From: Alnus glutinosa
Lineage: Eukaryota; Streptophyta; Magnoliopsida; Fagales; Betulaceae
Direction: 5' to 3'
DNA length: 64,000 nucleotides
Assembly (NCBI RefSeq): GCF_958979055.1
Contig: NC_084890.1
Coordinates: 27,914,616-27,978,615 of the forward strand
The notes below the pieces were generated by a model. That model made no database searches, was not told the origin of the DNA, and was given only the letters and a program-made list of their open reading frames with translations. Shown here piece by piece: positions 1-10,879 of the stretch. The position numbers and the translations under genes are program-made. Position 1 is the stretch's first letter; each line of letters begins with the position of its first letter.

Positions 1-3000
1 GAGTGGGTAGAGAATGTGGTGGCTTGTTCCATTTGATCACCAAACCAGTATTACCTTCACTTCCTCCATTTCTTGCTCAAAGTTTGCTTGTTAAATCTGT
101 TTCTTCAGATGTTTGGTACTTTAGATTAAGACATTTGTTTGATTCTCGTGTTAAGCTTCTTAGTCAATATGAGTCCAACATATGTGTAAATTTAGATAAA
201 TGTTGTACTATCTGTCCTTTGGCTAAGCAACATCGCTTGCCATTTCCTGTAAGTACTTCATGTTCAAATAAAACCTTTGATTTGATCCATTGTGATATTT
301 GGGGTCATTTTTCTGCTAATTCTCTTAATGGTGTTAAATATTTTCTCACCATTGTTGATGATTTTTCTCGTTTTACTTGGATCCATTTGATGGTTACTAA
401 GTCTCAAACCCGAAACTTAATTACAGCTTTCATTCATCTAGTTGAAACCCAATTTGATTCTAAAGTCAAATGCTTGCGCAGTGATAATGGAATTGAGTTT
501 CAAATGCCCACATTTTATCAATCTAAAGGCATCATTCATCAATTGAGTTGTGTTGAGACACCTCAACAAAATTCAATTGATGAACGAAAATACCAACATT
601 TGTTAAATGTTGCTCGTGTTTTACGGTTTCAAGCTAATCTTCCTTTGTATTTTTGGGGTGAGTGTTCTTTCAGCTGCTCATATTATTAATCGGATTCCTA
701 CCCCCACTTTGCCAAATAAAACTCCATACGAATGTCTTTTTTCCACTCTTCCTAGTTTCTCTCATCTTCAGGTCATAGGTTGTCTTTGTTTTGTTTCTAC
801 TCTTTCAAGAAATCATTCTAAGTTTGACCCTCGTGCCAAACCTTGTGTTCTTGTTGGTTATCCTTATAACATAAAATGATATAAATTGTTTGATATTTCT
901 TCTCATACTCTAATTGTTTCTCGTGATGTATTTTTCATGAAGATGTGTTTCCTTATCATGATCATTTTAAATCTTCATATCCACAATATCATAATCTAGT
1001 TTTACCTAATTCTATATCTGATTGTAATGATATTGATATTGTTCATCCCACATCTTCATCTCCTAATTCAGCTTTTCATGAATCCACTTCTAATTCTTCT
1101 CCTTCTCATACTATGCCACTCATTCATGTTTCTAATTCTCCTAATATTGTTCCTGCCCCTCAGCCCCTGGTTCTAATGCTCATACTGTTCCACCTATTCG
1201 CAAGTCTTCACGGGTCAAACACAAACATAGTTACTTACGTCAATTCCATTGTCAAATGGCTACTGCTTCTCATTCTTCTCACTTTTCTCCAATTTCTTCC
1301 ACTGTTTCAGGTATTCCTCATTCTCTTTCTAATGTTCTTTCTTATGATAAATTGTCTCCATCTCATCAACATTTTGTTTTTTCCATTTCTACTTCAATTG
1401 AGCCACAATATTATCACCAAGCTGTTCAACACCCTTGCTGGCGTGAGGCTATGCAAGCTGAGATAAAGGCACTTGAGGCCAATAACACATGGACTTTTGT
1501 TCCTTTACCATCTAATAAAACTCCTATAGGCTACAAATGGGTCTATAAGATCAAGCATAATTCGGATGGCTCCATTGAACATTACAAAGCTTGGTTGGTT
1601 GCCAAAGGCTTCACTCAATGTGAAGGCCTCGATTATTTTGAGACTTTTTCCCTTGTTGCCAAACTTTCCACCGTTCGATGCCTTCTTGCATTGGCTGCCA
1701 TCAAAGGTTGGCATCTTCACCAACTTGATGTCAACAATGCTTTTTTGCATGTGGATCTAGATGAGAAAGTGTATATGAAGCCACCTCTCGGTTTTATCAC
1801 CAAGGGAGATACTCGTGTTTGTCGGTTGAATAAATCATTGTATGGTTTGAAGCAACCCTCTCGCCAATGGTTTTCTAAGCTCTCCTCAACTTTACTTCTT
1901 ATTGGTTTTACTCAATCCAAATCAGATTATTCCTTATTCATCAAGTCTCATGGATCTTCCTTTATGGCACTTTTGGTCTATGTAAATGACATAGTTTTAG
2001 CAAGTAATGATACTCATGCTATTGCTGAATTTACTACTCTTCTCAATTCTAAATTCAAGCTTAAGGATTTAGGTCCTTTGAAGTTTTTTTCTTGGTTTAG
2101 AGGTTGCTTGTATTGCTGCTGGAATTTCTTTATGTCAACGAAACTTTGCTTTGGACATTCTTAGTGATGCTGGTCAGTTGACTTACAAGCCTTCCAAATT
2201 TCCTATGGATTCCAATGCTAAGTTTTCAGCTTTAGAAGGTGATGTAATTGATGATCCTAAGTCTTATCGGAGGCTCATTGGTCGGTTGTTGTATCTTACT
2301 ATCACCTGGCCAGATCTCACATATTCAATGCATACCCTCAGCCAGTTCATGCAAACACCTCGGAAACCACATATGGATGCTGCTATTCGCATTTTTCGGT
2401 ACATCAAAGCAGCCCCTGGTCAAGGATTATTCTTTCCTGCTGCCTCTTCTTGTCATTTAAAAGCTTTTTCTGATTCGGATTGGGCTGGTTGCCTTGATAC
2501 ACGCCAGTCAATTTCTGGTTTCTGCATTTTTCTGGGTGATTCTTTGATTTCTTGGAAATCCAAAGAAGCAGCCAACGGTTTCCAGATCCTCTGCTGAAGC
2601 GGAATATCGTTCTATGGCTGCTACATGCTGTGAACTGACTAGGCTCTTCCATCTTCTTCAGGATTTTCAAGTCCCTCATCCTCAGGCCCCTCTTTTGTTT
2701 TGTGACAGCTAAACAGCCCTTCATATAGCTGCAAATCCGGTTTATCATGAAAGAACTAAGCACATAGAGGTTGATTGTCATGTTGTGCGAGAAAAATCCA
2801 ACTTGGATTGGTCTGAACTCTCCATGTTTCTTCTTCTCATCAGCTGGCTGATTTATTCACTAAAGCTTTTGATTCTGATGTTTTCCATGCTCTTCTTTCC
2901 AAGATGAACATTCTTAACATCCATTGTTCATCTTGAGGGGGGGTATTAAGCTACACGTGTTATGTATAGATTTTTCTGTTATTTGAAGCTGAATGTATTT

Positions 3001-3194
3001 AATCAGCTTAGTTAGTTCTAATCAAAGTTAAGTTAGCCAGCTAGTTATGAGTTAGTTTACGGTTATTGTTCTCTTTTGCTCATACTTGTATAGCATACGA
3101 TTCTGTAACTTTGGTTTTCACTTGAATACAATTTCTGCACAATTCCAGAATTCTTTTCTTCTCTCATTTTCATTTCTGATAGGTAATCCTAACA
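1..3194 (+). mobile_element. Ty1/copia LTR retrotransposon fossil, 3' portion
   Basis: The translated region carries copia pol domains in the Ty1/copia order. These are a GAG pre-integrase region (about 100-270), integrase core (about 280-800), reverse transcriptase (about 1430-2160, with a motif such as GYKWVYKIK) and RNase H (about 2450-2800). Integrase before RT places it in Ty1/copia rather than Ty3/gypsy. A purine tract (2934-2943) precedes the 3' LTR. The 5' part lies outside the window. The copy is broken, with roughly five or six interruptions, so it is a fossil. Age cannot be estimated because the 5' LTR is not visible. Confidence 0.93.
2944..3194 (+). repeat. 3' LTR of the copia fossil (approximate)
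   Basis: The segment begins directly after the G-rich polypurine tract and ends in CCTAACA, as expected for a short copia LTR of about 250 bp. The left border is set by the tract and the right by the CA end. The partner LTR is outside the window, so the borders are approximate. Confidence 0.55.
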
Positions 3195-3607
3195 ATTTCT
3201 CTTGATTCTTTTGGGTTATTGAAATATGAAATGAGTTTTGGTTTGCTGATTGTTGGATTTGTGATTCACGGCTGGGTGTTACGGTTGAGCCTTGATTATG
3301 GGTTGATTTTTTTTTTTTGGTATTTACGGCTGGGTGTTACCTTCTGTTTTGGGTATTTTTTGAAGGGAGGATTCACGAAACTGGACTCTGACTTTATGGC
3401 AATCATATAATCTATAAATTAAGTTTCTTTTCGGAGGGCTGTTCATAAAATTAGTGACAGCTTTGTTGTTTGGAAGCCATGGGAGTAGCAGCTGCAGATA
3501 ATCATGATGAGGTTCCACTGTTACAAACTCAACCAGTACTAGTAGAGCCTCTTTTCAAGAGAACCGGTTTGTTTTCGTTGAATATTACTTCATTTCTATG
3601 TCTAATT

Positions 3608-3612
<5 letters not shown>
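3195..3612 (+). other. Flank of copia element, possible orphan first exon
   Basis: At 3479 an ATG in good context opens MGVAAADNHDEVPLLQTQPV, followed by a GT at about 3565 that could be a donor site. It looks like the N-terminus of a membrane transporter or similar gene cut off from the rest, but I cannot identify a family. Two copies of a 15-bp motif (ACGGCTGGGTGTTAC) lie near 3268 and 3327. No other gene is seen. Confidence 0.2.

Positions 3613-3665
<53 letters not shown>
3613..3665. repeat. (AT)n microsatellite
   Basis: An uninterrupted AT dinucleotide run of about 26 units. The Ile-Tyr ORFs over it are artefacts. Confidence 0.97.
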
Positions 3666-3669
<4 letters not shown>

Positions 3670-3973
3670 TGCTAGACACACACGGTGATTTAGAAGAGTT
3701 TTCCGGTGATTTTTCCTAAGTTTCAAGCATGAAATTATCAAAGGTAATCCTAACAATTTCTACCCTTGCTTCAGAATTGAAAGAGGGCAATTTGTAACGC
3801 TCATTTGGGGCTTTCGGTATGTATATTCTTCTCCTCTCTCTCCGATTAGTTTTTTTTTTCCTCTCATCTTTCTTCGTCTATTTTCTTTTCTTTTATGCTC
3901 TCTTCTCTTATCAACCCATATCCATTGCTGTTTGAAACTCATTAACAGGACATGTTCTCTCCAACCCCTCTCT

Positions 3974-3976
<3 letters not shown>

Positions 3977-4010
<34 letters not shown>
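3977..4010. repeat. (CT)n microsatellite
   Basis: An uninterrupted CT run of about 17 units in a pyrimidine-rich stretch that resembles a plant 5' leader. No coding continuation is recognised. Confidence 0.95.
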
Positions 4011-4014
<4 letters not shown>

Positions 4015-4755
4015 ACCTGCAAATGGTAATTGGATTGAAGTCATGATTTGATATTTCCGTGATAGTTTATGCAGAGATTTTTACAGTGAAATATGAAAAT
4101 TATGTAGAGATTATTTAGTTGATGTAATGAAAAAATTAATATGTAAGACTATATTGAATGCAAGATTGTCTTCTATTCTATTATGTTATAACTTTCTTAT
4201 ACAGCAAATTAAGCGAGAACCTTCTCTCTATGATCGGAATACACAAGCTCAACATTTAAGAAAGAATTATAGCTAGGAAGTTAATGAATTCAGTGTGCTG
4301 ATATTGTAATTCCTTGAATTCCTAAAGGGTTTTATTCTCAATAAAATTCAGTTGAATTGAAGCAAAACAGAGTACCCTCTTCGGTGGCAGAGTACCAAGC
4401 AAAACAGTTGAATGGTTTGTTTTGTTTGTTGTGCTATTGTTTCCAAACTAAAGCATAGTGTCTGTAATTATGTAATACATTACATGGCCGTATATAATGT
4501 TCGTGTTTTTTGAATAAAAAAGAAAGCTCTCTGACTTGGAGCTTTCGGTATGTTTATTCTTCTCCTCTCTCTTCAATTAGGGCCTACACCAAGCTCAAAA
4601 GGTTCGTATTTTGATTGGAAGTCTCTCTAAGTTGGGAAATATGAGATTTTATTTTTATTTTTCCTTTTAAAAGTCAATTGATTTTTATTTTTCTGTTGTC
4701 ACTTTTGTTTTGGTTGTTTTCTTAGAAAATTTTATTGAGAACAAAGTATGTTCTT
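4011..4755. other. Intergenic, no gene seen
   Basis: AT-rich sequence without a credible ORF. A 40-bp segment at 3810-3849 recurs in diverged form at 4541-4580. Nothing else is recognised. Confidence 0.5.
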
Positions 4756-5371
4756 TGTTGAGATAGATTCCGGTAGGTGACGTGTCGATCAGCAATTTGT
4801 TGAGGTGCTCCTTCTAAACCTGCAAGTAAAAACCGACAATCTCGCTCCAATGCTTAAGTAAGTGTATAATTTTTAAGAGTAAATGCTCAGAGTAATAGTA
4901 AGGAGATTAATTAGCGTACCTCAATATCTGAAGGGTCTCTGATATTTATAGAGTTTTAGGAGCAGTTAATCGATTCCCTGTACATAAGGGAATCGGTAGT
5001 TGGTGAAGACGTGGCTTCAGGTGCACGGATATTTCGGGTCCACGACCGCTTATCCAGGGTGCACGATCCTTTATGGGTGACGTGCCATTGATGAAGCTTC
5101 GGATGCACGATTTAGTTTAGTATCGTGCGTCGTGTCCCTTAAATCCCGGGTAATCCCGAGATGTACGCGGGCGCATGTGTTACAAAGCATTCGGGTCGTC
5201 AACCTGAGTCGGGTGGTTGGGTCGAGTTGGTTGAACCAGTTGGGCCCAAACGACAGGATTGGGCCCGGATGGACTAATCTCTCTTGAACGTTGGGACCTG
5301 GTCGGGTGGACCCAATGGGCCTGGTTCTCGGGTTGGGTTGGCAACCGAGAAGGCCAATATTCTCCCCAACA
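4756..5371 (-). repeat. Solo LTR with 5-bp target-site duplication
   Basis: A 616-bp segment begins TGTTGAG and ends CCCCAACA (TG..CA with short inverted ends), flanked on both sides by TTCTT (4751-4755 and 5372-5376). Read on the minus strand it contains a TATAAATA box (complement of 4943-4950), which fits an LTR with a long U3 in that orientation. No internal retrotransposon sequence lies on either side, so it is best explained as a solo LTR left by LTR-LTR recombination. Family is unassigned. The perfect duplication suggests moderate age. Confidence 0.85.
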
Positions 5372-5376
5372 TTCTT

Positions 5377-6131
5377 CCTGTTTTTTCAAGCTTTTCTTGA
5401 TTTTTCTATTTTCGATAAAATTTTCTTACTTTGTTTGTTTGTTTTATGTTTTCATTGGATGAATTCTGTATTAGAGTGACAGTAAAATTTGGATAGAGAA
5501 TCTAATAACAGTATTTTCAACTTGGCACATGTATGTATTAATTGAGGGATAATTATACTTTAACATGAGTGATCAGTGGCAAGGGCTTTTATTATTTGCT
5601 TTGGCTATGTTCCATTGATAGACATGGATTGTATTTACTCTTAACAAAACCGTTTCTATTCTTTTTCTGTACTACTGTTTCTATTCTTCTTCTTCTTTTT
5701 CTTTTTTTATTATTTTTTATTTTTTTATTTTTTTTATTGAAATGGCTTATCTTTCCTTTTGTAAATTTTACACTGAATTCAGATAAATGATGATAAGAGA
5801 GAGATAGAGTTTCTTATAAAAAAAAAAGAGAGTTTCTTATCATTGTTTTTGGTACAAAGTATGACGATTTTTTTTTTTTTTTTTTTTTGGTACAAAGTAT
5901 TATAGTTTTTTTAATGAGATTAAACTTTATGAATTTTTAAATTTATTTAATACTTACGTCTATACTATTGAGTAAAAAATTGTTGTTCAAAATGATCTTA
6001 TAAACAATTTTTCTGTATATTTTTTGGTAACAATTAGTTAAATGAGTGGGAAAAGAAAATTGATTACTAATAATCTTTTAAAACTTTTCAAATAAATTGT
6101 AATAAAAAAAAAAAATAATAATAATAAATTA

Positions 6132-6164
<33 letters not shown>

Positions 6165-6688
6165 AAGAAGCGCCCTCATATAGTGGGTTATAAGCTAGTT
6201 GAATTAATAACGAAACAAAACACTTACAAGTTTTAAGGAAAGTCTAATTTTCAGACTGGCATCTGAACGAAAAGTCAAAAGTCTCCCTGAATAGTCCATT
6301 CCATTCTTGTTTTCCTTTCCATCCGAATGGGCATCCGGCAGAATGTCTCATTCGATTCCCGCTCCATTTCTGTTTTAATGGGAGTGTTAACGTGGGCCTT
6401 GCTCTATTTACGTTCCAACTTCGTTCGAACGTAGCTAACCAAAGAACTTCAAGAAGGGAGGGGTATAAAGAACTCATTGAGAGATACAATCATACAACCA
6501 TCTAGAATCAAACAAGCGAAACGCTTATCCAAGCATAACCAAAATATGACCAAATTTGAGTAAAATAGTGAACTTTTACTCCCATGCAGGCCATTGAGAA
6601 CCAACTCATGAACACTTTCCGAGGAACAATAAAGCATATATGTAATCACAAGTTGCTGCTAATTTTCTTTGGCTAATATTGCAGCTAG
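5377..6688. other. AT-rich intergenic DNA
   Basis: It contains homopolymer and low-complexity tracts (T-rich 5690-5750, poly-T about 5867-5888, A-rich 6105-6166) but no credible gene. A short motif, GGTACAAAGTAT, occurs on both sides of the poly-T tract. Confidence 0.5.
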
Positions 6689-7493
6689 TTGCTCTTTTCT
6701 AGAGCTAATAGTAAAATTCATGATTTCCATTTCTTTTCCTCTGAAAGGCTCTGTTTTTCAATACTTGGGCAAGATCTCATCACCACAATACTTCCCCTGC
6801 TGCCCGTTAAGTCTCCGGTACATTTCCATTGCGTTTCGAAGTCATGGTACACTCAAATCCACGACTCGGGTTTCATGAAGATGCATCTCGATCGCTCTAT
6901 TGAGACCAATAGAGAACACCCCCCCCTTGTGGAGACATATAATAAGGTTGGTCAGACATAGGATTATTGCTTGGTAAACTTTTCCAAAGAGGATCGGTTC
7001 GGCAAGCCAGTGAAGATCTTCCTGCAACCATTCTACGATCCGATAATATCCACCAGCATCATAGGCTGTTGCAACGGCTTGGTTTACATCAAACTTGATC
7101 ATGAAATTGTGACTTGGAACCCATCAATCATAAAATACAAGAAATTACCCTTCGAGCCAACCATACGATTTCGTGATCTCAAGAAGTGATTCAATTTTGC
7201 ATTCGGGTATGACCCGTTTGGAGGTTTCGGGTGGATCGATATGTGTTTCCGTGTGTGGTGTGTCACAATTCATTGATGATGAGCCACAAGAAACTGACGT
7301 TTGGATGATGGAGTACGGGGTGGCAAGTAGTTGGAGTCGGTTTTATGCTGTTTGTGTGCCTCTCTACCGCCAGTCTGTAGTGTTTTCAACCGACGGCGAA
7401 GAGGTTTTGATACAGCACGGCACGGTGGGGAAGGAACTCGCTTGGTATGACATTAAAGAAAAAAAAAAGAAAAAAAAAAGACAGGATTGTTGA
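6689..7493 (+). pseudogene. F-box/FBA protein pseudogene
   Basis: The reading frame resembles the intact F-box gene at 10880-12046. It shows an F-box stretch (QDLITTILPLLPVKSPV, HCVSKSW), then MHLDRSIETNRE, VNFSKEDRF, IGCCNGLVYI and NPSIIKYKKLPFEP. Further on, DVWMMEYG and GKELAWYDIK match the C-terminal part of the F-box-associated domain. It is broken. There is an in-frame stop at 6959-6961 (before DYCLVNF) and another at 7187-7189. About 110 residues in the middle are missing, with a frame change near 7215 that joins FAFGYD to a segment matching the late FBA repeats. The end runs into an A-rich tract. It is on the opposite strand from the intact paralogue, so it is an old inverted duplicate. 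Confidence 0.85.
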
Positions 7494-7878
7494 GATTGAT
7501 CTGCATATTACAAGTAAATAGATATCTTGGATAGAGACTGATGTGGGAACTGGAAGCCTCGCTCGGGTGGATGGTGATAGTGTGTGAGCAGCTTGTATTA
7601 ATCATATGTTCTTTATAATATACCCTGTTGATTATGTAATCCACATGGAATGAAATCGAAATCCCAATCACCTCCTAATTTGGAATGAGATTTACATCAT
7701 TTGAAGGAAACAATATAAGACAAAGGTCAATTTGTGGGGAAGAAGATGAATATATAGTGAGAAAACAAACAGAAATCAAATCGATGCATAGTGAGAAAAT
7801 AAAGCCACTCTTAATATACACGTGGTGCGGCCTCCAGCTTCTTATCTGTAGCAGCAGAAGATAAAAGAGAGCATTAGT
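7494..7878. other. Intergenic, no gene seen
   Basis: No credible ORF. It lies between the broken F-box gene and the FAB1D-like fragment on the opposite strand. Confidence 0.45.
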
Positions 7879-8187
7879 TTAGGCTACATCGGCACTGTCC
7901 AAGATGAATATCTGGTTTAGCCAAAATATATCAAAGCAATAAGGAGATAGAATTTTACTGCAATTAGATCCAAAGATATCACTGCTTGATAATGAAGTAG
8001 TTGGACTGATCATCGGTGTTGTATATTGACTCGAACCATCCCGTTTTATAGATTCTCCCTGCTGCTTAACCCCACAAAATTTACAAGACCAAATGGGATC
8101 TCCAGTATCAAATTTTAAACAATTCCCATTCTTCTGTCGGCTCTTTTCCTCCAACTTCAATAATTCTACACCACAATTGTGACACAT
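7879..8187 (-). pseudogene. FAB1D-like PI3P 5-kinase, N-terminal exon fragment
   Basis: A 102-residue frame starts with ATG at 8187 and reads MCHNCGVELLKLEEKSRQKN, then SCKFCGVKQQ and SSQYTTPMISPTTSLSSSD. From memory this Cys-pair plus YTTPMISPTTSLSSSD block is typical of the N-terminus of plant FAB1D-type phosphatidylinositol-3-phosphate 5-kinases. Those are large proteins (well over 1000 residues) that make PI(3,5)P2 on endosomal and vacuolar membranes. Here similarity stops after about residue 78, and no chaperonin-like or kinase domain follows downstream. A likely acceptor (TGTAG) sits just 5' of the ATG, which fits an upstream 5'UTR exon near 9106-9370. This appears to be a 5' gene fragment. 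Family assignment is from recall and needs a search. Confidence 0.45.
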
Positions 8188-9529
8188 GCTCTACACATCT
8201 TATCCCAAAATGAAAAGAACCAGCAAATAGTATTTTCTAGATGAGGTCCAACGATTGTCACCTATTTAGTTCAAGCAAAGGGAAAGTTAAATTAAGAAAC
8301 AAGAAAAGCATCGACCTATTATCAACCACTTATTACAAACACCACCTCCAATACTTGATCCAATAATCTTAAAATACAAATAAGTTATAAAATATATACA
8401 CTTTTTTTTTTTTTTGATTAGTAGTTGCACAATATATACACATAACTTAGCAAAGTAAGAGAGAAAAGTGAGAAGACAAAGGAATTTATCCAAACAATAT
8501 AATATATAATACCCTCGAATCCAAACTCTCAACTTTGTACTACCCAATATTAAATTGTCCACTCCTGAAAACCTAAATTTTGCTGGATATAGGAACAGAA
8601 TCCACCTAACAGAAGAACTTATCCAAACATCTCGCCTAGAAGCGATTCAAGTAGTCATGTTGCAGAATCAATACCGAAACTTGATAGTAAAACAACCATT
8701 TGCTACCCCAGACACCCAAATTTACAAAATAAAGAAAATCCATAAAATCAAAAGAACATACAGATGTACCACGAATTCATAGAAAAATCATGGGCGATAA
8801 CAATTTCACTATTCAAAACAAAGACTGAAAAACAAGTGAGAGACCCAAATCTTGAATCTTTACCTCCACACCAAGAGAAGCACCTCAAACTGTCCACAGA
8901 CAAGGATACAACCACTCCAACGATTCTACAAAAGAACAAAACCCAATTCACTAGAAGGATCAAAATGTTGAATATCAACTAACTAGAAGAAATCAGTAAG
9001 TAAACCTAGATTTCAGACAAAACCCATCAAGAAAAGCAAACCATTGACAACGATTCTACAAAAAGTACAAATTAAAAAGAAAAAGAATTTAGAGTTACCA
9101 GGAGGAGGATCAGGGTCATGCAGTTCAGGGGGCAAAAAGCAAGCTTTGATCTTTCTTTGATTGAAGTAAGTGAGAAAGAGCACGGGAGGGAGAGACAGCG
9201 CGTGAAAGAGAGGACGGGAATATCAAATGGGTTGAGAAAAGAATTGGCGAAACATTGAGGCTTGGCAGACCAGACAAGTGTATCTGACAAGAGGCTAAAA
9301 CATTGTAGCACTACCGAGCTCGTTGCAGATGGTATTTTGAGGGAAATAGCAAAATTTGGTGAGCTCATTAGGAGTGCTCTAAATGATGTTGCTCTATGTC
9401 AAAATAGTACAATAAAATAAAATACAAACACAGATCAAGACCGAGGATGCAAATTTGCTATTAATCTGTTTCATATCGTACATTCTCAAGAATGTAGAGA
9501 TGGAAACAGATTACTAACAGCAACTAACC
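8188..9529 (-). other. Probable intron and 5'UTR exon of the FAB1D-like fragment
   Basis: On the minus strand the stretch about 9370-9106 reads like a pyrimidine-rich plant 5' leader and ends in CTCCTG|GTAACT, a plausible donor. The acceptor would be just upstream of the ATG at 8187. The ORF covering 9072-9368 has no recognisable domain and I do not call it a gene. The rest is AT-rich with no other signal. Confidence 0.3.
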
Positions 9530-10600
9530 AAAAGTCAGGAATGAGGATTTAATAATCTCATTCCGCTGATCATAAACAGGCCTGAGTCATCATACTTCTG
9601 CTCCACTTCCAGGACCTTATCACTGGCCTCCTCATTGATCTAGAACACTTGCAAAAAAAAAAACCCAAGTTAGGACAGCATCACTGGCACAGATCATAAG
9701 TAAAACATATCATATGCTACAACCCAATCAGCAATATTTAAGAGGTAAACAGGAGGCCTCCAACAGAAATAAAAGCTAATACATATCCAAATCCCATGCA
9801 TTATTCCAATCTAAATATGAAGCTAAAGCTACAAACTATAAGATATGATACAACATTCACAGTCGATACATGCAATGAACAAATAAATAAAACAACTCAA
9901 ACTACAAACAACAACTCAATGTTCAAAATGAAACATGCAGAGAAATAAGAAGAAAAAAAACAAACAAACAAACAATTAGATTTACAGGTGGGTCTTAAGA
10001 ATTAAGACGTATCATCAAGACCATTGGCACCCCTTGCTTCCATATTCCAGTGCCATCCAAAATTATTGCAATGAATTTGGATTGCTGTGAATTGTGCGGG
10101 TATAAGCTAAACTTAAACATTCACTATCCATAACAACTCAGTACACCCACATAAAGAATGTGTACAAATTTACAACGTTGCACAATCTATAGACACTGAC
10201 ATTACTCATTTTGCTATGAATCCATCCAATAAATCAATTCCAGATTTAGTTTAATTTCCTTTACCTAGAAATAAAAATCAAAGCGTGCTTTAAAATTGTG
10301 CACTTCTTTGGCATAAAAGTATTAGTTTCGTGCACTTATCCAAACTAACTGAACAGTGGAATTAGGAATCTATTGTAATTAACTAAAATATTACCCAGAA
10401 AAAGAAAAGAAAAAGAAAAAAAACAAAAAACAAATAGACAATAGACAATCAACCTATCATGTTTGGTTCCAAGGAGGATACTTGCAAAATCTGAAATCAT
10501 CATCGAGTGTTGAATGTGAATTATACCTTTTCGAGCTTGTCTTGGATCTCCTGGAACTCCTCGATGGAGAGGACGAGATCTGACTCAATAGGGTCATATA
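9530..10600 (-). pseudogene. NAP1-related protein (SET/NRP histone chaperone) gene fragment
   Basis: Two exons match the N-terminal coiled coil of plant NRP1/NRP2, nuclear H2A-H2B chaperones of the NAP/SET family. The first (about 10600-10527) encodes SDLVLSIEEFQEIQDKLEK and ends at AAG|GTATAA. The second begins after TTCTAG at 9639 with INEEASDKVLEVEQKY and continues, after a frame change, with RPVYDQRNEIIKS before a stop near 9530. The junction is phase 0 and rejoins the family consensus LEK-INEEASDKVLEVEQKY exactly, across an intron of about 890 bp. No in-frame ATG is evident upstream, and the NAP domain proper (normally about 200 more residues) is absent. This is a truncated, frameshifted remnant that retains its intron, so it arose by DNA-level duplication rather than retroposition. 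Confidence 0.85.
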
Positions 10601-10680
10601 CGTAGAAAACTCCACAAAACAATATTGTGCGAATCCAACATATAGCTGAAACAAGATCTGATTGACTCTAAACAAAAAGG

Positions 10681-10704
10681 ATATATATATATATATATAT
10701 ATAT
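10681..10704. repeat. (AT)n microsatellite
   Basis: A run of about 12 AT units just upstream of the NRP fragment. Confidence 0.9.
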
Positions 10705-10879
10705 AAGCATGTACAAAAGCCCTACAAACAAGAAAAACATGTACAATCATAAATACACACCCATTAAACCCAGATGCAAAATAATTGCAACCAAAGATAG
10801 AAAAAGCTCATGCTTCTCTCATATGCGTAAAGGAAAATACATAATCAAAAAAAGATATAGGAACACATGTGCATTGAAC

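Noticed and set aside
3470-3756. ORFs with Ile-Tyr repeats
   Set aside because: They are translations of the (AT)n microsatellite.
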